From positions 248,001-312,000 of the forward strand of contig NW_025946679.1 in NCBI RefSeq assembly GCF_000764305.2: a stretch of 64,000 nucleotides of DNA. The letters are read 5' to 3'. The position numbers and the translations under genes are program-made. Source of the DNA: Hyalella azteca. Lineage: Eukaryota > Arthropoda > Malacostraca > Amphipoda > Hyalellidae. Numbering within the stretch: position 1 is the first letter of the stretch; every line of letters begins with the position of its first letter. This document shows, piece by piece, positions 46,167-58,545 of this stretch. The notes under the pieces were generated by a model. That model ran no database searches. It saw only the letters and a program-made list of their open reading frames with translations, and was not told the DNA's origin.

Positions 46167-47120
46167 GATATTTATTATTCTGAATGCCGAGAAATGCAAC
46201 AATATTTTGCACCTGTATTTATAATCCAGCGCTCCCTACGGTCCTGCGGCCTGCTTGACTTGATAGCAAAAAAAAAAGCAAAAAGAGTCCGTCACTATTC
46301 AGCGTTTTGGAGGGAACAGGGATGGCCACAATTTCCTGCGCTAGCTCGTAACATCGGATTTTAGTTTCGGTGTAACTTTGTCGCTTCGTTCCTTTCACTG
46401 CTAAAATAAATGGACGAAAAATAAAATATCAGAGCAACATGGTTCACGTGTGTCATCGATTTTCGTTCAATAACTCTTTATGAGGTCATTGTAGCAATCA
46501 AATGGCAATTCAGGAGTGAATGAAAGTAAGCAGTGGATGAGAAGTTCGAAGTCAATGTGCTGTATGAGCGAATTTATCGAGTGCTGAGACACCTGATTAA
46601 TGCTGAACGTTATTTAATAGCATTAGAGAGAATTATTGTGATTTCTTGTAATGCAGGAATTACAGTTAATGCAATAAATATAATAATAAAAGATAAATTG
46701 CAATCCGCCGCATGAAATTGCAATTACGAGAAATTATTAATTAATAGTATAAAATAGTTTTGTCATTAAAATATTTTTACAAATGAATTAGAACCGAATC
46801 TAACCAGCAAACAAAGTAACTAATTGCGAAACAAATAAATAATCTTACACACTCGTGCATTGTTCGACTAGTATTGGTAAGGTTAAAACGATGTCTCAGA
46901 TATCAATTTAAGTCAGAAAATTTTAATTCAATTTTTATTACTATCCGAAGCTTTCCTAATTGTAAGCAAGATCTGACATTTGGATAAAATGCTTACGAAG
47001 AAACGTTTGAGTTGTTCAAGTGGAAAGAAGTTACATTAGTGTAAGCATTCCGATTGGGAAATGTTTGAGTAACATAGAATAAATTCCACTTGAATAAACA
47101 CAACTGACAACACATCAATA
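46167..47120. other. No gene seen
   Basis: AT-rich, with no recognised element. The plus frame 46104-46364 overlaps the palindrome edge and lacks a pattern. Confidence 0.4.
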
Positions 47121-47124
47121 ATAC

Positions 47125-48446
47125 TGTTGCGGGAGAGGTGCAACATATTTTGCTACCCAAACGGGATAGTAGATTTATTAATGCAATTGGGAAAAGAATC
47201 GGCAAACCTTGGAAAAATCAGAGTTATTAAGATTTATTAAGAGACGCTTGAAAAATGCTCTGAAACGCGAGCTTCAAAACCCAACTCAGACAGCTTAAAC
47301 TACACTAGTCGTGACCCCCATTCAGTAATACCTATTGCACAATATATACAACCTTACTAGTACACAAAACCTTAACCTAGAATTAAACGAGTTCTCACAC
47401 TAACCCCTAGGCAACGCTGACATGCTAGTACAAAAACCTATTCTAATCCATCCGAAACCATTTACTGGTGCAATATTTGTTAATAACAGCAAGACAATAA
47501 TAAGTAACCGCTGGCCGCAGTGGCGAACGTCAACGTCAGAAGTATAGGTCACAATTGAACTCAATAATAGGAAAATCACATAAGATACGTCATAGGTTCT
47601 GAACTAGCTCAGACAACCTGGCTTAATATCAGTACAAACTAAGTAATTCCTAAGTGAACGACGGCACCTCTGGTGGGTTGAAGAGCTTATTCTTCGAAAA
47701 CTCCACACATTTAGGCAAACCGCGTTTTTCTAGAGTAAACGTCTTGCCCAACCGCCTAGCTGCGGGACCAGTTTTTTTACAGGCAAAGACAATAACGGTA
47801 TAGTTTTAAGTGAAGGCAGGACTAATATTCACAGTTCACATAATACATTCGGCTAGTTTACACACAGGTACATATTTAACACTTTCACAGAAATTACATC
47901 GTAGACGATGGATGGTAGCGTCGGTGGTTGACCCAGTCGGGCACGTTCCATGGTCTTCACACATCGGCTGTCGAACTCCCGAGACAAGTCTCCTGTTCCC
48001 GCTTGGAACATTTGGTTAAGAGGACTGGTAGCGGCGGCAGCGAGCGCAACGGAACTGGATTCCATGGAAACGGCATTCCGGTCACAAATCAGAAAGTCGT
48101 AGTTACTCTTGAAGGCATTATCCAGGCGAAGTAAGGGGTCGGCAGAGGGTCTTTGTTGAGGCTGGTTCTCTCCAGTATCCTCCAGGTAGCAGCACCCGCC
48201 CATGACCGTAGGTGGACATGGTTTAGTAACCAACCAAGGGATCAACGACCAGCAGCTGAGCCGGTGGTCGAATAAAGAGCCAGATCTACTGGCCGCCACA
48301 CGGCGACCGCAAGCAGTCACGCCCGCTATGGTCGGCGGCTTAATCAAGAGTGAGCCGAACCCGGCTCATGTCCAATTTCAGCTCCGAGTAAGGCGTCGGA
48401 AAGAAAAGAAGAGCGAGACCGACAGTCAGAAAGTCGGGCCGCTACA
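47125..48446 (-). mobile_element. Solo LTR, 1,322 bp, with ATAC target duplication
   Basis: On the plus strand it begins TGTTGCGGGAGAGG and ends GTCGGGCCGCTACA, the TG..CA boundaries of an LTR. ATAC lies directly outside each end (47121-47124 and 48447-48450), a 4-bp duplication as made by retroviral-type integrases. On the minus strand AATAAA occurs late (47230s and 47180s), favouring minus orientation. No second LTR, primer site or polyprotein is next to it, so it is the product of LTR-LTR recombination. The GC-rich open frames within it (for example minus 47853-48347, 164 codons) are not recognised and are probably incidental. Confidence 0.78.
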
Positions 48447-48450
48447 ATAC

Positions 48451-48587
48451 AAGTTTAAGGAAATGTCATAAATTAAAATTCATTAGAAGATTCTTTTTGT
48501 TTTAAATCTCAAGGTTCATTACTTAGGCTTCGCTAATTTATCATCGATCTTCCCAGTTAAAAATCCAGGCCGTGGCGGGCGACTATA
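48451..48587. other. Short spacer between solo LTR and Tc1-like element
   Basis: It ends in CCGTGGCGGGCGACTATA, where the last TA is the target duplication of the next element. Confidence 0.6.
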
Positions 48588-50198
48588 CAGTGGCGGAAAT
48601 GGCTATACGACCACCCAGTTTTCTCTAAATATTTTTCCTAGCATAAAAACTATGGGATTCAAATTATACGAGGTTGAACAACGTTTAAAAACGGTTCCAA
48701 CGCTGTGCAAAAAAAAATAATTTTCTCAAATTATGAAAATTATAAAAACCTAGGTGGAAATGGTTATAAGACCATGATAGGTTTTTCTCCGTTTTGGTAT
48801 CGTTCTGTAATATTTTCACTTTAAAAAGTACAGCAACATAAAGAATATCATGATTTTCGCCATTTAGGGTACTTCTGGTGTACTTCTGGTGTAATTCAGT
48901 GTCCTCACTTATATTTTTTCGAAGTAAAAAAGATGCTAAAGAGGACAAGACTCGCAGAGGCCGAGAAGGCGCAGATTTTGGCCTTTGTGAAATGCAGTAG
49001 AAGCTAACGGGACATCGCAATGGGGATAAAGCGCTGAAAACCCATTGCACAATCATTTTTTGCTAATCCGGACGGCTAAGGATGAAAAAAGCACCCTGGA
49101 CCAACCCCTAAATTAACCGACAGGGATCTTAGGCGACTGTTTTCAGAGGCTTCTAAAACAGGCGCTACATCTACTTCTATGAAATTGGCCACTGGAGTTG
49201 ACGTGACAGCAAGACGCATCCGTCAGATACTGCATGACTCGAAGAAATTCAAGTACATGAAACGGAAAAATGCCCCTATGCTCAAACAAAAGCATTTTAG
49301 CAAACGACTAAAATTTACTGAATAAATGTGTTTGTTGGCAAGGGAGGACACAAGATTATCTTCAGTGATGAAAAAAGTTCAATCTTGATGGTCCAGATGG
49401 ACGGCAATGCTATTGGCACCATTGGCACCACCTGGACCGTGAGCCTGAATTCTTTCCCAAGCGCAATCTGGTGTTGGTTAGGTTCATGGTTTGGAGGGCG
49501 TTCAGCCGAGAGGGAAAATAAACTCCAGCTATTTTACGTGTGAGACAAGATTCTGAGGCATACAAGAACACGCTATTTCACCATCTTCTCCCTTTTGCCG
49601 ATGAGAAACATGAGGGATCATATGTTTTCCAGCAAGACAATGCTTCGATTCACACATCAAAGTCAGCAAACAAGTGGTTCCAAGAGCAGAATATTACCCT
49701 GTTGCCGGGCAAGTGCTTAGTCCTGACCTCAACCCATTGAAAACCCATGGAGCATCATGGCGAGGGATGTTTACCAAAATGAGCGCCAGTTCCAATCTGC
49801 GAGTGACCTGAGCTTCGTTCGAAGCTGTGAGTGACCTCGAATCCTTCGTTTCTGGTATAAAATTTCTCAAAAGACTCTGGATTGTTTGGTAAATCGCATG
49901 GGGTGAAGATGCACTGAGGTAATTAAGGCGAAAGGAGGAAAGATTGCCTATTAAAACGAGTGTATGGGATTAAAAAACGGAAAAACATATCCTGGTCTTA
50001 TGACCATTTCCATCTAGGTTTTTCTAATTTTCATCATTTCTTCTCATAAATTAAAAAAAAAATTATTTTTTTTTTCGCACAGCGTTGGAACCGTTTTTAA
50101 ACGTAGTTTAACCTCGTATAATTAGAATCCCTTATTTTTTTGGGCAAGAAAAAATATTTAGAGAAAACTGGGTGGTCGTATAGCCATTTCCGCCACTG
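48588..50198 (+). mobile_element. Tc1-like DNA transposon, decayed, with IR/DR ends
   Basis: The ends are CAGTGGCGGAAATGGCTATA and its mirror GCCATTTCCGCCACTG, with TA outside each (48586-48587, 50199-50200). The inverted repeats extend for about 210 bp on each side. Each holds a second, internal copy of the terminal motif (GGTGGAAATGGTTATAAGAC at 48753; GTCTTATGACCATTTCCATC at 49995). This is the two-binding-site IR/DR layout known from part of the Tc1 group. The total length of 1,611 bp is normal for an element with one transposase gene. Confidence 0.92.
48933..49954 (+). pseudogene. Tc1-like transposase pseudogene (DD34E)
   Basis: The ATG at 48933 starts MLKRTRLAEAEKAQILAFV, a helix-turn-helix region. 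RRIRQILHDSKKFKYMKR marks the second DNA-binding part. The catalytic Asp residues lie in IIFSDEK with NLDGPDG, and in FQQDNASIHTSK (about 49626); the final Glu is in the SPDLNP..LENPWS region about 34 residues later, reached only across a frameshift. The frame ends GGKIAY and TAA at 49952. Several in-frame stops (for example 48984-48986, and a TAA at about 49322) and at least two frameshifts make it non-functional. Length to the stop fits a full 340-residue transposase. Confidence 0.9.
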
Positions 50199-50200
50199 TA

Positions 50201-53200
50201 GGCGCCGCTCGGTTTACTGAAGCGCCATCTTTAGTTCAGCGGACCAGAGTTTGCGTGTTTTGTTTGGCTGCGTTATGAAAAGTTTCAGCTGCGATAAAAT
50301 TTTCCTCTCCAGCGGATGTATACGCGAAAGATGAATTATGTATTATTGCCACTTGTTGGCGGTTTCACTGCCTCATAGGCCAGGATGAGGTAAGTTGGAC
50401 CAAGACAAAGAGTATTGGGGCAAAACTTGAAACTATGATCAAACTTGGGCCGTTGTGGCATCTTTCGGCCGTACTTTAGACTCAGCGCAGATGCATGATG
50501 TGATATTCTCCAGGCAGTCCAATCGATGCTATTACTTTTAGATGGTAGAGAAGTTGTAGTGAAGCTACAGTTCCTCAAAATATTTGATAGTTGTGTTTTA
50601 CTAAAGAACGGGAACGTTACTAACATTTCAAAGTCAAATAGAACCAGAAAACCAATTGAATATGTCATTTCCAATTCATAGAAATAACCTAAAAACTGTA
50701 ACATGACGTTTCACTAGATGATTGCAAAAAATGTTATTTTTCTGAAAATTAATGGGAATCTAGATTGGAGCTTAAAATTAACAAGGACACATTTGATAAA
50801 GTCTCCCTCATGCCTCTGAGTGTTGATGCAATCAAGCTGGGAAAAGAGGTTTAGATGTGGGAAGAGATTCCTTGTCTTCGGTGTATCGAAGTTATCGAAT
50901 ATGCCCAGAGGGATATTTTTTGCAAAACTAATCTCGAATCAATAAACGTAGCGCAAACTAGAATGATTTTCACTATAATTACGCGAATGCATGCTATGAA
51001 CTTTACTGGTCCTGATTCGGTGCATTTCATGCCTTAATGAAAGTTTGTTAACAGCAGCGCGATTTCCAGCGAGGAAACTAATTGTGTCACAAGTGACTAA
51101 TTCTAAACAAAAGGAATTGATTTATTGAGCAATAAAATAATTATAGTGAAGCCATTAGCGTAATGCGTTCTTGGAGATGGGATATTTAATGAAAAAAGTG
51201 CGGGCAGAAATCTGCATAACTAAAGTTAGGGGAAAATATATTATGTTACGTCATGTTAAAGAATTTTATGTTGCTGTATATTGTTGTTCAATACAACACT
51301 GCATATTATAGTATAGTAAAATTTAGTACTGTTATAACGATGTGCTTGTGATGGCAGCTCGAAGCGAATGAATTTTTCACTGACGAGATTAAAATCATCG
51401 GAAAAATTTGTAAATCAAGCAAAAAATGTACTCATTCTATAAAATTGAGTTGCTTTGGATGAGAAATTTTATTTTCTAATACGCAACTAGAAATGAAGAG
51501 CTAAGATGGAACGAAGCCAACTGAAATATGTACATTATAATTAAATTGATCAACACTAGTAATGATTGGAAATTATTGGCAATTTCAGTAGAAAATCACA
51601 CTAGAAGAGCTCTTTGCATTGTTTTAATTGAAGATGGGCTTTAGATCTTTTTTGTCCATTGAAAAACTTTGCTCTATACCCTAAAAAAACGCGTTACTAT
51701 TTTGGAAAATATTTTGCATATAAAGTCTCGCCATTATTATCGTTTTCTCAGCAACATGTAATGGAATGAATCATTTATGACCTAATATTATTTGTTTGAC
51801 GCAGTTATTTACATGGAGCACAGAAAAAACTCCTGAAGAGATCAGCAGGAACAACCAACCAATTTAAGTCGTACACCATTAGTAAACAATCGTGGACAAT
51901 ACAATCATACTTTAATTCAGGATTAATACATGCAATAAAATGCCAATCGCTAGAGTTAGACCGGCCATTACCCACCATGCAATTAACCCAGACATGCACC
52001 AGGAAATTAAAATTTGAGTTAACGTTAAATTAATAAGTAGAGTGCAGGTTTTCAGAGATTTACGTTAGCGACGTAATTACTACTCTAATCATCAAATTAC
52101 TTGGTTTAATGGAAATTTTGAGACTTCGATAGTCATAAACGATACGCTAGCTGGTACTGAATATATTGAACAATAAGCAAGCAGAACTTAAAGATTCAAC
52201 AATTTTAAAATTAACCACAGAATTCCAATGAATATATATTAACAACGCCAATGTTTCAGCATGCTCTTAAAAATGTTAATGATTTAGGTATTTTATCACT
52301 CATTGGTAATTCGTGTGAAAGTTCTTCATGAAGACCGAGGGTGTGATTCATTGATGGAAGCAGGTTTATGTATGATTTACCCATGTAAACATATTATTAT
52401 TTATTAAGAATTGAAGCGTACATAAATCTCCCCCGTTGCGCTCTTGAAAAGCTGCCATCAAAGCAACAACATCAATGGCTTGCTAGTTATTATATCCGGA
52501 GATACGTTATTGCGATTAAGACGGAATAAAATATTACCCTTTTGATCACTTTTTTCGCCGACAACAGAAGAGAGTACCTTTAAAAAGTGATTACTACAGA
52601 AACGTTTGACGGTTTCAAAAGGGGAAATTATAATAATAAGAGAGATAATAAAGTTAATATTACATAGCTCTCAAACGACGCATTTCCTAATTGGCACCAT
52701 TAGTCGACGAAAATTTTAATGCATATGGTTGGCTTGATGTTCAAAGCCACGGATCAGGCATGTAGATGATCATGAGCATTGATTAGTACTGCAACATTGA
52801 TGAATGTTTAATTATTAGTTCAAATTTTACCGCAATATAATCATTACGTGTTAGCAAAAAGATAGATAATATTGATAAAAATTACCAACCTATGCAGCAA
52901 TTATTTTTCAGACCAATAAGGTGGAAATGTCTGGTCACGACGCTGTTGGATTTTTGGATACGGGCTCACATCTACAATAGCTTCTAGGTAATTTAAACGC
53001 TTGTCATTCATAAAGTAACTTACGGAAATCTTTTAAATATTCGTTAAAGTTTCGTGTGCGTGATTGTTTTCGTCCAGTTTAGCTTGACATTTCTGATGGT
53101 GTTTATTGGTGTATACTAATAGATTAACTCATAGTCATGTGACAGTCACTCCTGTCACTCAGCATTTAGGTGAGAACTGCATTGAAGATGATAATGCATT

Positions 53201-54145
53201 CGTAGACGAAATGTATCCCCGTGGTTTACTGGTAAATGTCGTTTCCAAGGACTTTTATACAAATAAAATATTATTGATAATGTTTTTTTAAGAAATTGAA
53301 CAAGCATTAATTTTTGGTCTTGCACCTTTGGACAAATAGGGCCAGGATACTAAATGGACTAAAACGGCAAAATAACAATTTCAAAGTATACAAATCCCAT
53401 AACGATTGTCAAATTATCTTGAACTGAATACTAGTATTTACCGTTAAGGTAAGACTTTTTCTAGCCTCGGTGTGTCACTGACAACATTCTTGCAAGGGTT
53501 TCGCTGATTCTAGCGTATCGATAACACTGTCAATTAATTTTATTCTGTCACGTTATGGATGAACAACGCATAAGAAATAAATTATCACATGAATTCAATT
53601 GATTAATTTGAATGTGTAAGCTTTTTTCAGGCCACCGACCGCAGTAAACACATAACCAAAAAGAAAAAAAAAGAAACGGATTCTGAACCATTAAGATAAT
53701 TTCGGCTACATGGGTAACTGAAATAGGCAAGTTTTAATAACGGAACGTCGGCAACATGGAGCTGATAATGTATGACTTTATGGAGGAATTCGCACTGCCG
53801 TAGTACTGCGCGTTTTAACGGCATTATTCAACCACTGAATTAATCAACCAATGGACATATAGGGAATTTTGAAATGAATCTTTCAATTCTTACGGTGGGT
53901 GAAGAAGCACAAATTTATACTTTGCTCTCTTAAAAAATATTTGTTTGAAAAATTTTCGACGTGTAAATCGAATGAACTACTTGAAATTTGACTAGCCATA
54001 GTCGATCATGAATCTATGAGCAAATATATCCAGAAATTCACTATATTGTCATTGAAAACGTTTAGATTAAAAAAGGTTTGCATTGCCTTCGCTCTTAAAA
54101 TTTTATTGAAGCTGAATTCCAGTACGTATGTAACGCAGCATACAC
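50201..54145. other. No gene seen
   Basis: AT-rich. The minus frame at 50336-50704 (122 codons) is not recognised and has no supporting splice sites. Sequence flanking the Tc1 insertion (50201-50290) is GC-richer. Confidence 0.35.
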
Positions 54146-54226
54146 AAACACACACACATGCACAAACATACACACATGCACAAACACACACACATGCACA
54201 AGCACACACACATGCACAAACACATC
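54146..54226. repeat. CA-rich microsatellite with ATGCACAA joints
   Basis: About four units of CACACACATGCACAAACA, 18-20 bp each. The repeat opens frames on both strands (54006-54498), including cysteine/valine-rich minus-strand frames; these are repeat artefacts. Confidence 0.93.
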
Positions 54227-55659
54227 GCGGCGCAATGGCAACCATTCAGCAAGAGCGTTCCAACGAAGCAGCGCCCATAAAGACAACGATGGAGCAGCCA
54301 AACTTTTTCAAGTCTTGGGTATTTCAGTCTTTCCCGAGATTGGTAAAAATAAAGCTTAGTTGAGGCAAAGCGCAACTTGCTAACAGCTTCAGCAATTCGC
54401 CAGTACGCCGCAACGAATAACGACGCCAAGACCGGAATTTTGTTGCCGCTGCTCCGTCTGGGTTCAGAGTCGCAAAATATTTTAATCGTCCAAATCACCG
54501 ACGCTAAAGGGAGGAATTCTAATTTTTGGTCCTAGATTCAGAGGGAATAAAGGCATGCCACCAAATCTCAAGAGCCTGCTGCCCAAAAGTTTCTCAGAAA
54601 CTGATTAGGAACGATTTCAGTTAGTTATGGTGATTGATGAGGAGAAGTTGACTAGTGATTGAAATGAAGCCTTCTCGGCGTTTTCAAAAGTTCCTTCAAA
54701 GTTAAATTGAATTTGGGGGTGAAAAACGCGTCTCCGATTTGTCCTTAGATGACATTTTAGTTGTTGAGTAGGTGCAAAAATATTGTTCCCGCCCTCAATT
54801 GCACACTTGCTTGTAACATAACAAGCAAACCGGCGAAACAGCGAAAATTGTGTATTGTTGGGGACTAATCAATAATTATTAAGCACTCTCTGTCCCCGAA
54901 TACTTGGCCAATGATCGCTATTAAAGGATGAAGAAAAACTGATGAATTAAGAAATATAATAATAAATGAACGATAAATACAAGAAAACAAATATCAAAAC
55001 TATATAAACCGTGTGTCTATCCCTTGCCTATTAAGAGCCCTGTGGATGCGCTCAGCCGCGATAGACGCTTACGGACTTTTATAACTATTTATAACTGCAA
55101 TAACTCCCCTCATAAATAAGATACAAGTTTGAAATTTGGAATGCTGTCCTGGCTAATTATTTTAAATGCGCTGTCATTAAGATAAATTATGTAAACTTTT
55201 TATTTCAACTGTTATCAGGGAGGATAAAATTATGCACCCGATGTTCCTATAGAGTGTGACTTTTCTAGCATTTTCTCGATATACGGCGGTTTAACTATTT
55301 ATTCTTCATTGATCGCTACCCCAAACATTTCTGAATTATTATTCTAGTATTAGATATATGCTTTAGAAGCCCAAAGGTAGATGAAACTTCCGTAGATTAA
55401 AGCACGACCAGACCTTTGGTTGATACACATTCCTGCAGGCGCAGGCAATAAATCTTCCCTTCGAGGTAAACATGCACTCCTCTTTCCCTGACCACTTCGC
55501 CGTCTGGTCTATGAGCGTCATGGTCGTTTCTGAGCGTAATTATGTTTTTAAATATGAAGAGAATGAATGCAAAAACATCACAGTTTAGTATAAAGTTTTC
55601 CATTTGCTACCACATGAACAATTATTTTAATGCACATCTTTGAATTAAATTAGCTAGAG
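54227..55659. other. No gene seen
   Basis: A short GC-richer stretch at 54227-54500 has open frames of about 40 codons after the microsatellite, unrecognised. The rest is AT-rich. Confidence 0.35.
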
Positions 55660-56300
55660 TATAGCATATTACATTCGATACTTTCAGGATTCTATGTAAT
55701 CATTGGAGTTTTCCATTCGATGTGAAAATTTTCCATGTGAGAAATTTATTAAATATGGTTAAGAAATGTTCTTCATTTCATATCGTTCTATTCCTGTAAA
55801 AAAATTTTCAAGGATAAAAAGTAGTCCGCAACAATGCATTGAGCATCGCTTTATAAAATGCCATATTAATATCAGACCATGCCCACTGACTTACTCTCAT
55901 ACTGAATCTGATTTCAATTATTATTACCATGATTGTAAAAATGTTGATTTCTATGTTAATAAATGTCTATTATTATAATAAATTATATTTCTATTATTAG
56001 CATATTACCTATGCGGTACTATGCAATCATGGGAGCATTCATGTCGATCTGGAAATAGTAAATGTCAGAAATTCATTAAAAACGGTTAAAAAATGTATTT
56101 AAATTCAAATCATTCTACTTCTGTAGAAATTTGTTCATGGTTAAAAGGAGCCCTCAACAATACTTTGCACATCGCTTAATAATTTATAATATTCATGTCA
56201 GACTCGGCCCACTGAATTACTGTCATACTGAATTACTGATTTAAATAATTATTACTGTGATTGTAAATAGGATGATTCATATGATAATGAAAGAGGAAAA
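55660..56300. repeat. Diverged tandem duplication, unit about 330 bp
   Basis: TAGCATATTAC at 55662 and 55999 opens two copies that align through GGTTAARAAATGT, CAACAATRC, GCATCGCTT, CAGAC and CATACTGAAT to GTGATTGTAAA. The copies differ at many positions and by indels. A shorter related pair, AATTATGTTTTTAAATATGA and AATTATGTTTTAAAGTGTGA with GAGAATGAATGCA, lies at about 55538 and 56479. Confidence 0.75.
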
Positions 56301-57213
56301 TCTAGATACATAATTTTTAAAGCTATGATGCGTCTTCCCACGAACAGAGTTCCGAATTAATAAAGGCTTTCTTCAGAGCAGTTTCCTTTCCACCTCGATT
56401 TTTGTTGTAATGGAGTCTTCCTTCCAAATAAAAGGGAGGTTGCGCTAAAATTTTTGTACAAATTACGAAGAGATAATCGTAATTATGTTTTAAAGTGTGA
56501 AGAGAATGAATGCATAATCAGCACACTTCAGAGTACATCACAATCAGCACAATCAGAGTACAATTTCGTAGAAAAATTAGTAGTATGTCGCTCGCTGATT
56601 AAAAATGTAGAGGAGGAGGAGTGGAGGAGGGGAATGTGCAGCCAGACGCTAGAAGGCAGAGCCTGGCCGAGAAATTTTAACCGCGTGAGGCCGTGTGGGC
56701 TAGATGCGGCGTTCAGCGACCGCTCCACCTGACTCTTAATTCCTGATCATGTCCTAACATCGGAGCCCGCTGAAAAAGACGAATAAATACAAATTAAGGA
56801 CTTGAATTAACGGAACTCTAACAAATGAATATTACACATAAATAAAAACTAATATAATAGTAATATTCAATATCACCAGAAAACCACTATATCAACAAGG
56901 AAGACTAACACATGATAAACAATGCAAGTACCAACCTCCGTGGTGGATCACATGACAATGACAAGATACAGGGCGGGTCTACACGAGGTCACGTAATAGT
57001 TCACTCCAAAACAAAATGACAATCCTAATTATCGATGAAATTATTATATTTAAAAGCGGTCCCTAATAGTATTTATTATAGAAAACAAAGCCCGATGCTC
57101 ATTCGTTGGCAAGAAATGCTTCAGTGGCAAGAAAAGCTCAAAGTTGACGAGAGGATCTCACAAACCCGTAGATATTTAAAAACAAATAGAAAACCCATAT
57201 ATTATTTGGCGCT
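56301..57213. other. No gene seen
   Basis: The plus frame 56454-56732 (92 codons) is not recognised; its last third is GC-richer (56610-56730). Confidence 0.35.
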
Positions 57214-57215
57214 TA

Positions 57216-58087
57216 GGGGCCGAATTATCAAAACATCGCTACGTGCACGGAGCCACTTACGTGTTGCGTAAGTGCTGCTATGAAGACGTAACTCTAGCGG
57301 TGTTATAATCAAAACATTTGCGCGGGAAGCTAGGTACAAGAAGCTGTACCTAACTTTACGCCTGCTCGGAGGTGTCGTAAGCGGTGTTACGTTCAAGTTA
57401 TGAGTCTGTTGAAGCAATATGAAACTATTGATTTAATTTACTAGCAACACTGTGAATTACGAAATAATTTTGTCGATAATTCGACATAGGTATAACATGT
57501 GATCATGCTAAACGGTGCTTTTGGAAAAAAATTCAATTGAGTTTATGCTAGAAGCTAATTTGTTTTCCTCTTTTTCCTTATAATTTACGAGCAGCTGTTG
57601 ATATTCATATCCAAGAGTTTTATGATCATTCGCTAAAACTATGTTTTCATGACTTTTTTATTCAAAATTATGAGGAGGTTGACAAGCCAACAATTTTTCT
57701 AGCTCCGTACCTAAATTTCTGTCTCTCTCTGCTGATAGTCGCAACTCAAACTCACAAAATTTTCTTAATTCTGGGTAGATCTCTAAAAAATTCCTCTAAT
57801 TTTGAATGAGAATAATGTATTTTTTGCCTTAATTGCAAAAATTTTGATCACAGTGACGTAAATTGCATTGCTATTTGGACAACGCGCTGCGCACTCAGTC
57901 GACAGGAGCTAGGAACAGAAAATTCAAAGCCTCTGATTGGTCAGTTAGCCAGATGGTTTTGATAATAGCTTTATAGACGAGTCTTGCGTACGAAAGATTT
58001 GATAATGCCAAATTAGGGTGTACTTACGCAACTCGTAACTTTTTGTGCGTATGTACAGAATGTTATGAAATTGTGAAAATTCGGCCC
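57216..58087. mobile_element. Non-autonomous DNA transposon, 872 bp, TA target duplication
   Basis: The left end GGGGCCGAATTATCAAAACA and right end TGAAAATTCGGCCC face each other with TA outside (57214-57215, 58088-58089). The similarity continues inward: left TTACGTGTTGCGTAAGTGC matches right-end TTACGAGTTGCGTAAGTAC read backwards. Near the left end a second partial copy of the terminus (TTATAATCAAAACATTTGCG at 57301) is a subterminal repeat. No transposase frame is present. The superfamily is not assigned; GGGCCG-type ends occur in several invertebrate MITE groups. Confidence 0.7.
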
Positions 58088-58149
58088 TAGATCAATCTGA
58101 CGGTTCGCTGTGCCAGAAGAGCTTTTTACGTGCCACAGTAAACTGCACT

Positions 58150-58545
58150 TCTTTGCTTGGGACCGTACCATCAAAAATTGTCAAGAATTCATAACTCCGT
58201 CAGCCAAACAAGGACAAATTCTCAAGATTACCCCACAAATCGCAGACGAGAAATCGGCCGCTACTTATACTTGACCGCTACGTGTACTTAGGGCGTTATA
58301 GGCCGCTACATGTACTTAGGTTATTGTGTTGGCCGCTACTTGTACTTAGACTGCTACGTTTACTTAGGTCGTTATAGGCTGCTGCATGCGTATACTTAGA
58401 ATGCCACATGTACTTAGGTCGTTATAGGCTGCTGCGTATACTTAGAATGCCACATGTACTTTGGTCGTTATAGGCTGCTGCGTATACTTAGAATGCCACG
58501 TGTACTTAGGCCGTTATAGGCCGCTACGTGTAATCAAGGGAGGTG
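58150..58545. repeat. Dispersed repeat leading into a 46-50-bp minisatellite
   Basis: Positions 58150-58300 match the dispersed repeat at 18370-18580. From 58270, a GGCCGCTACNTGTACTTAGG motif is amplified into units of about 46-50 bp (GTCGTTATAGGCTGCTGCGT plus ATACTTAGAATGCCACGTGTACTTAG), clear copies starting at 58368, 58418 and 58464. This array exists only here and not at the 18-kb copy. Confidence 0.85.

Noticed and set aside
47853..48347. Minus-strand open frame of 164 codons, the longest in the window
   Set aside because: It lies wholly within the solo LTR, has no recognised family and is explained by the LTR's GC-rich composition.
54006..54498. Overlapping frames on both strands through the CA-rich tract
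   Set aside because: They are created by the microsatellite and contain repeated CVCVC/HTHAQ text only.
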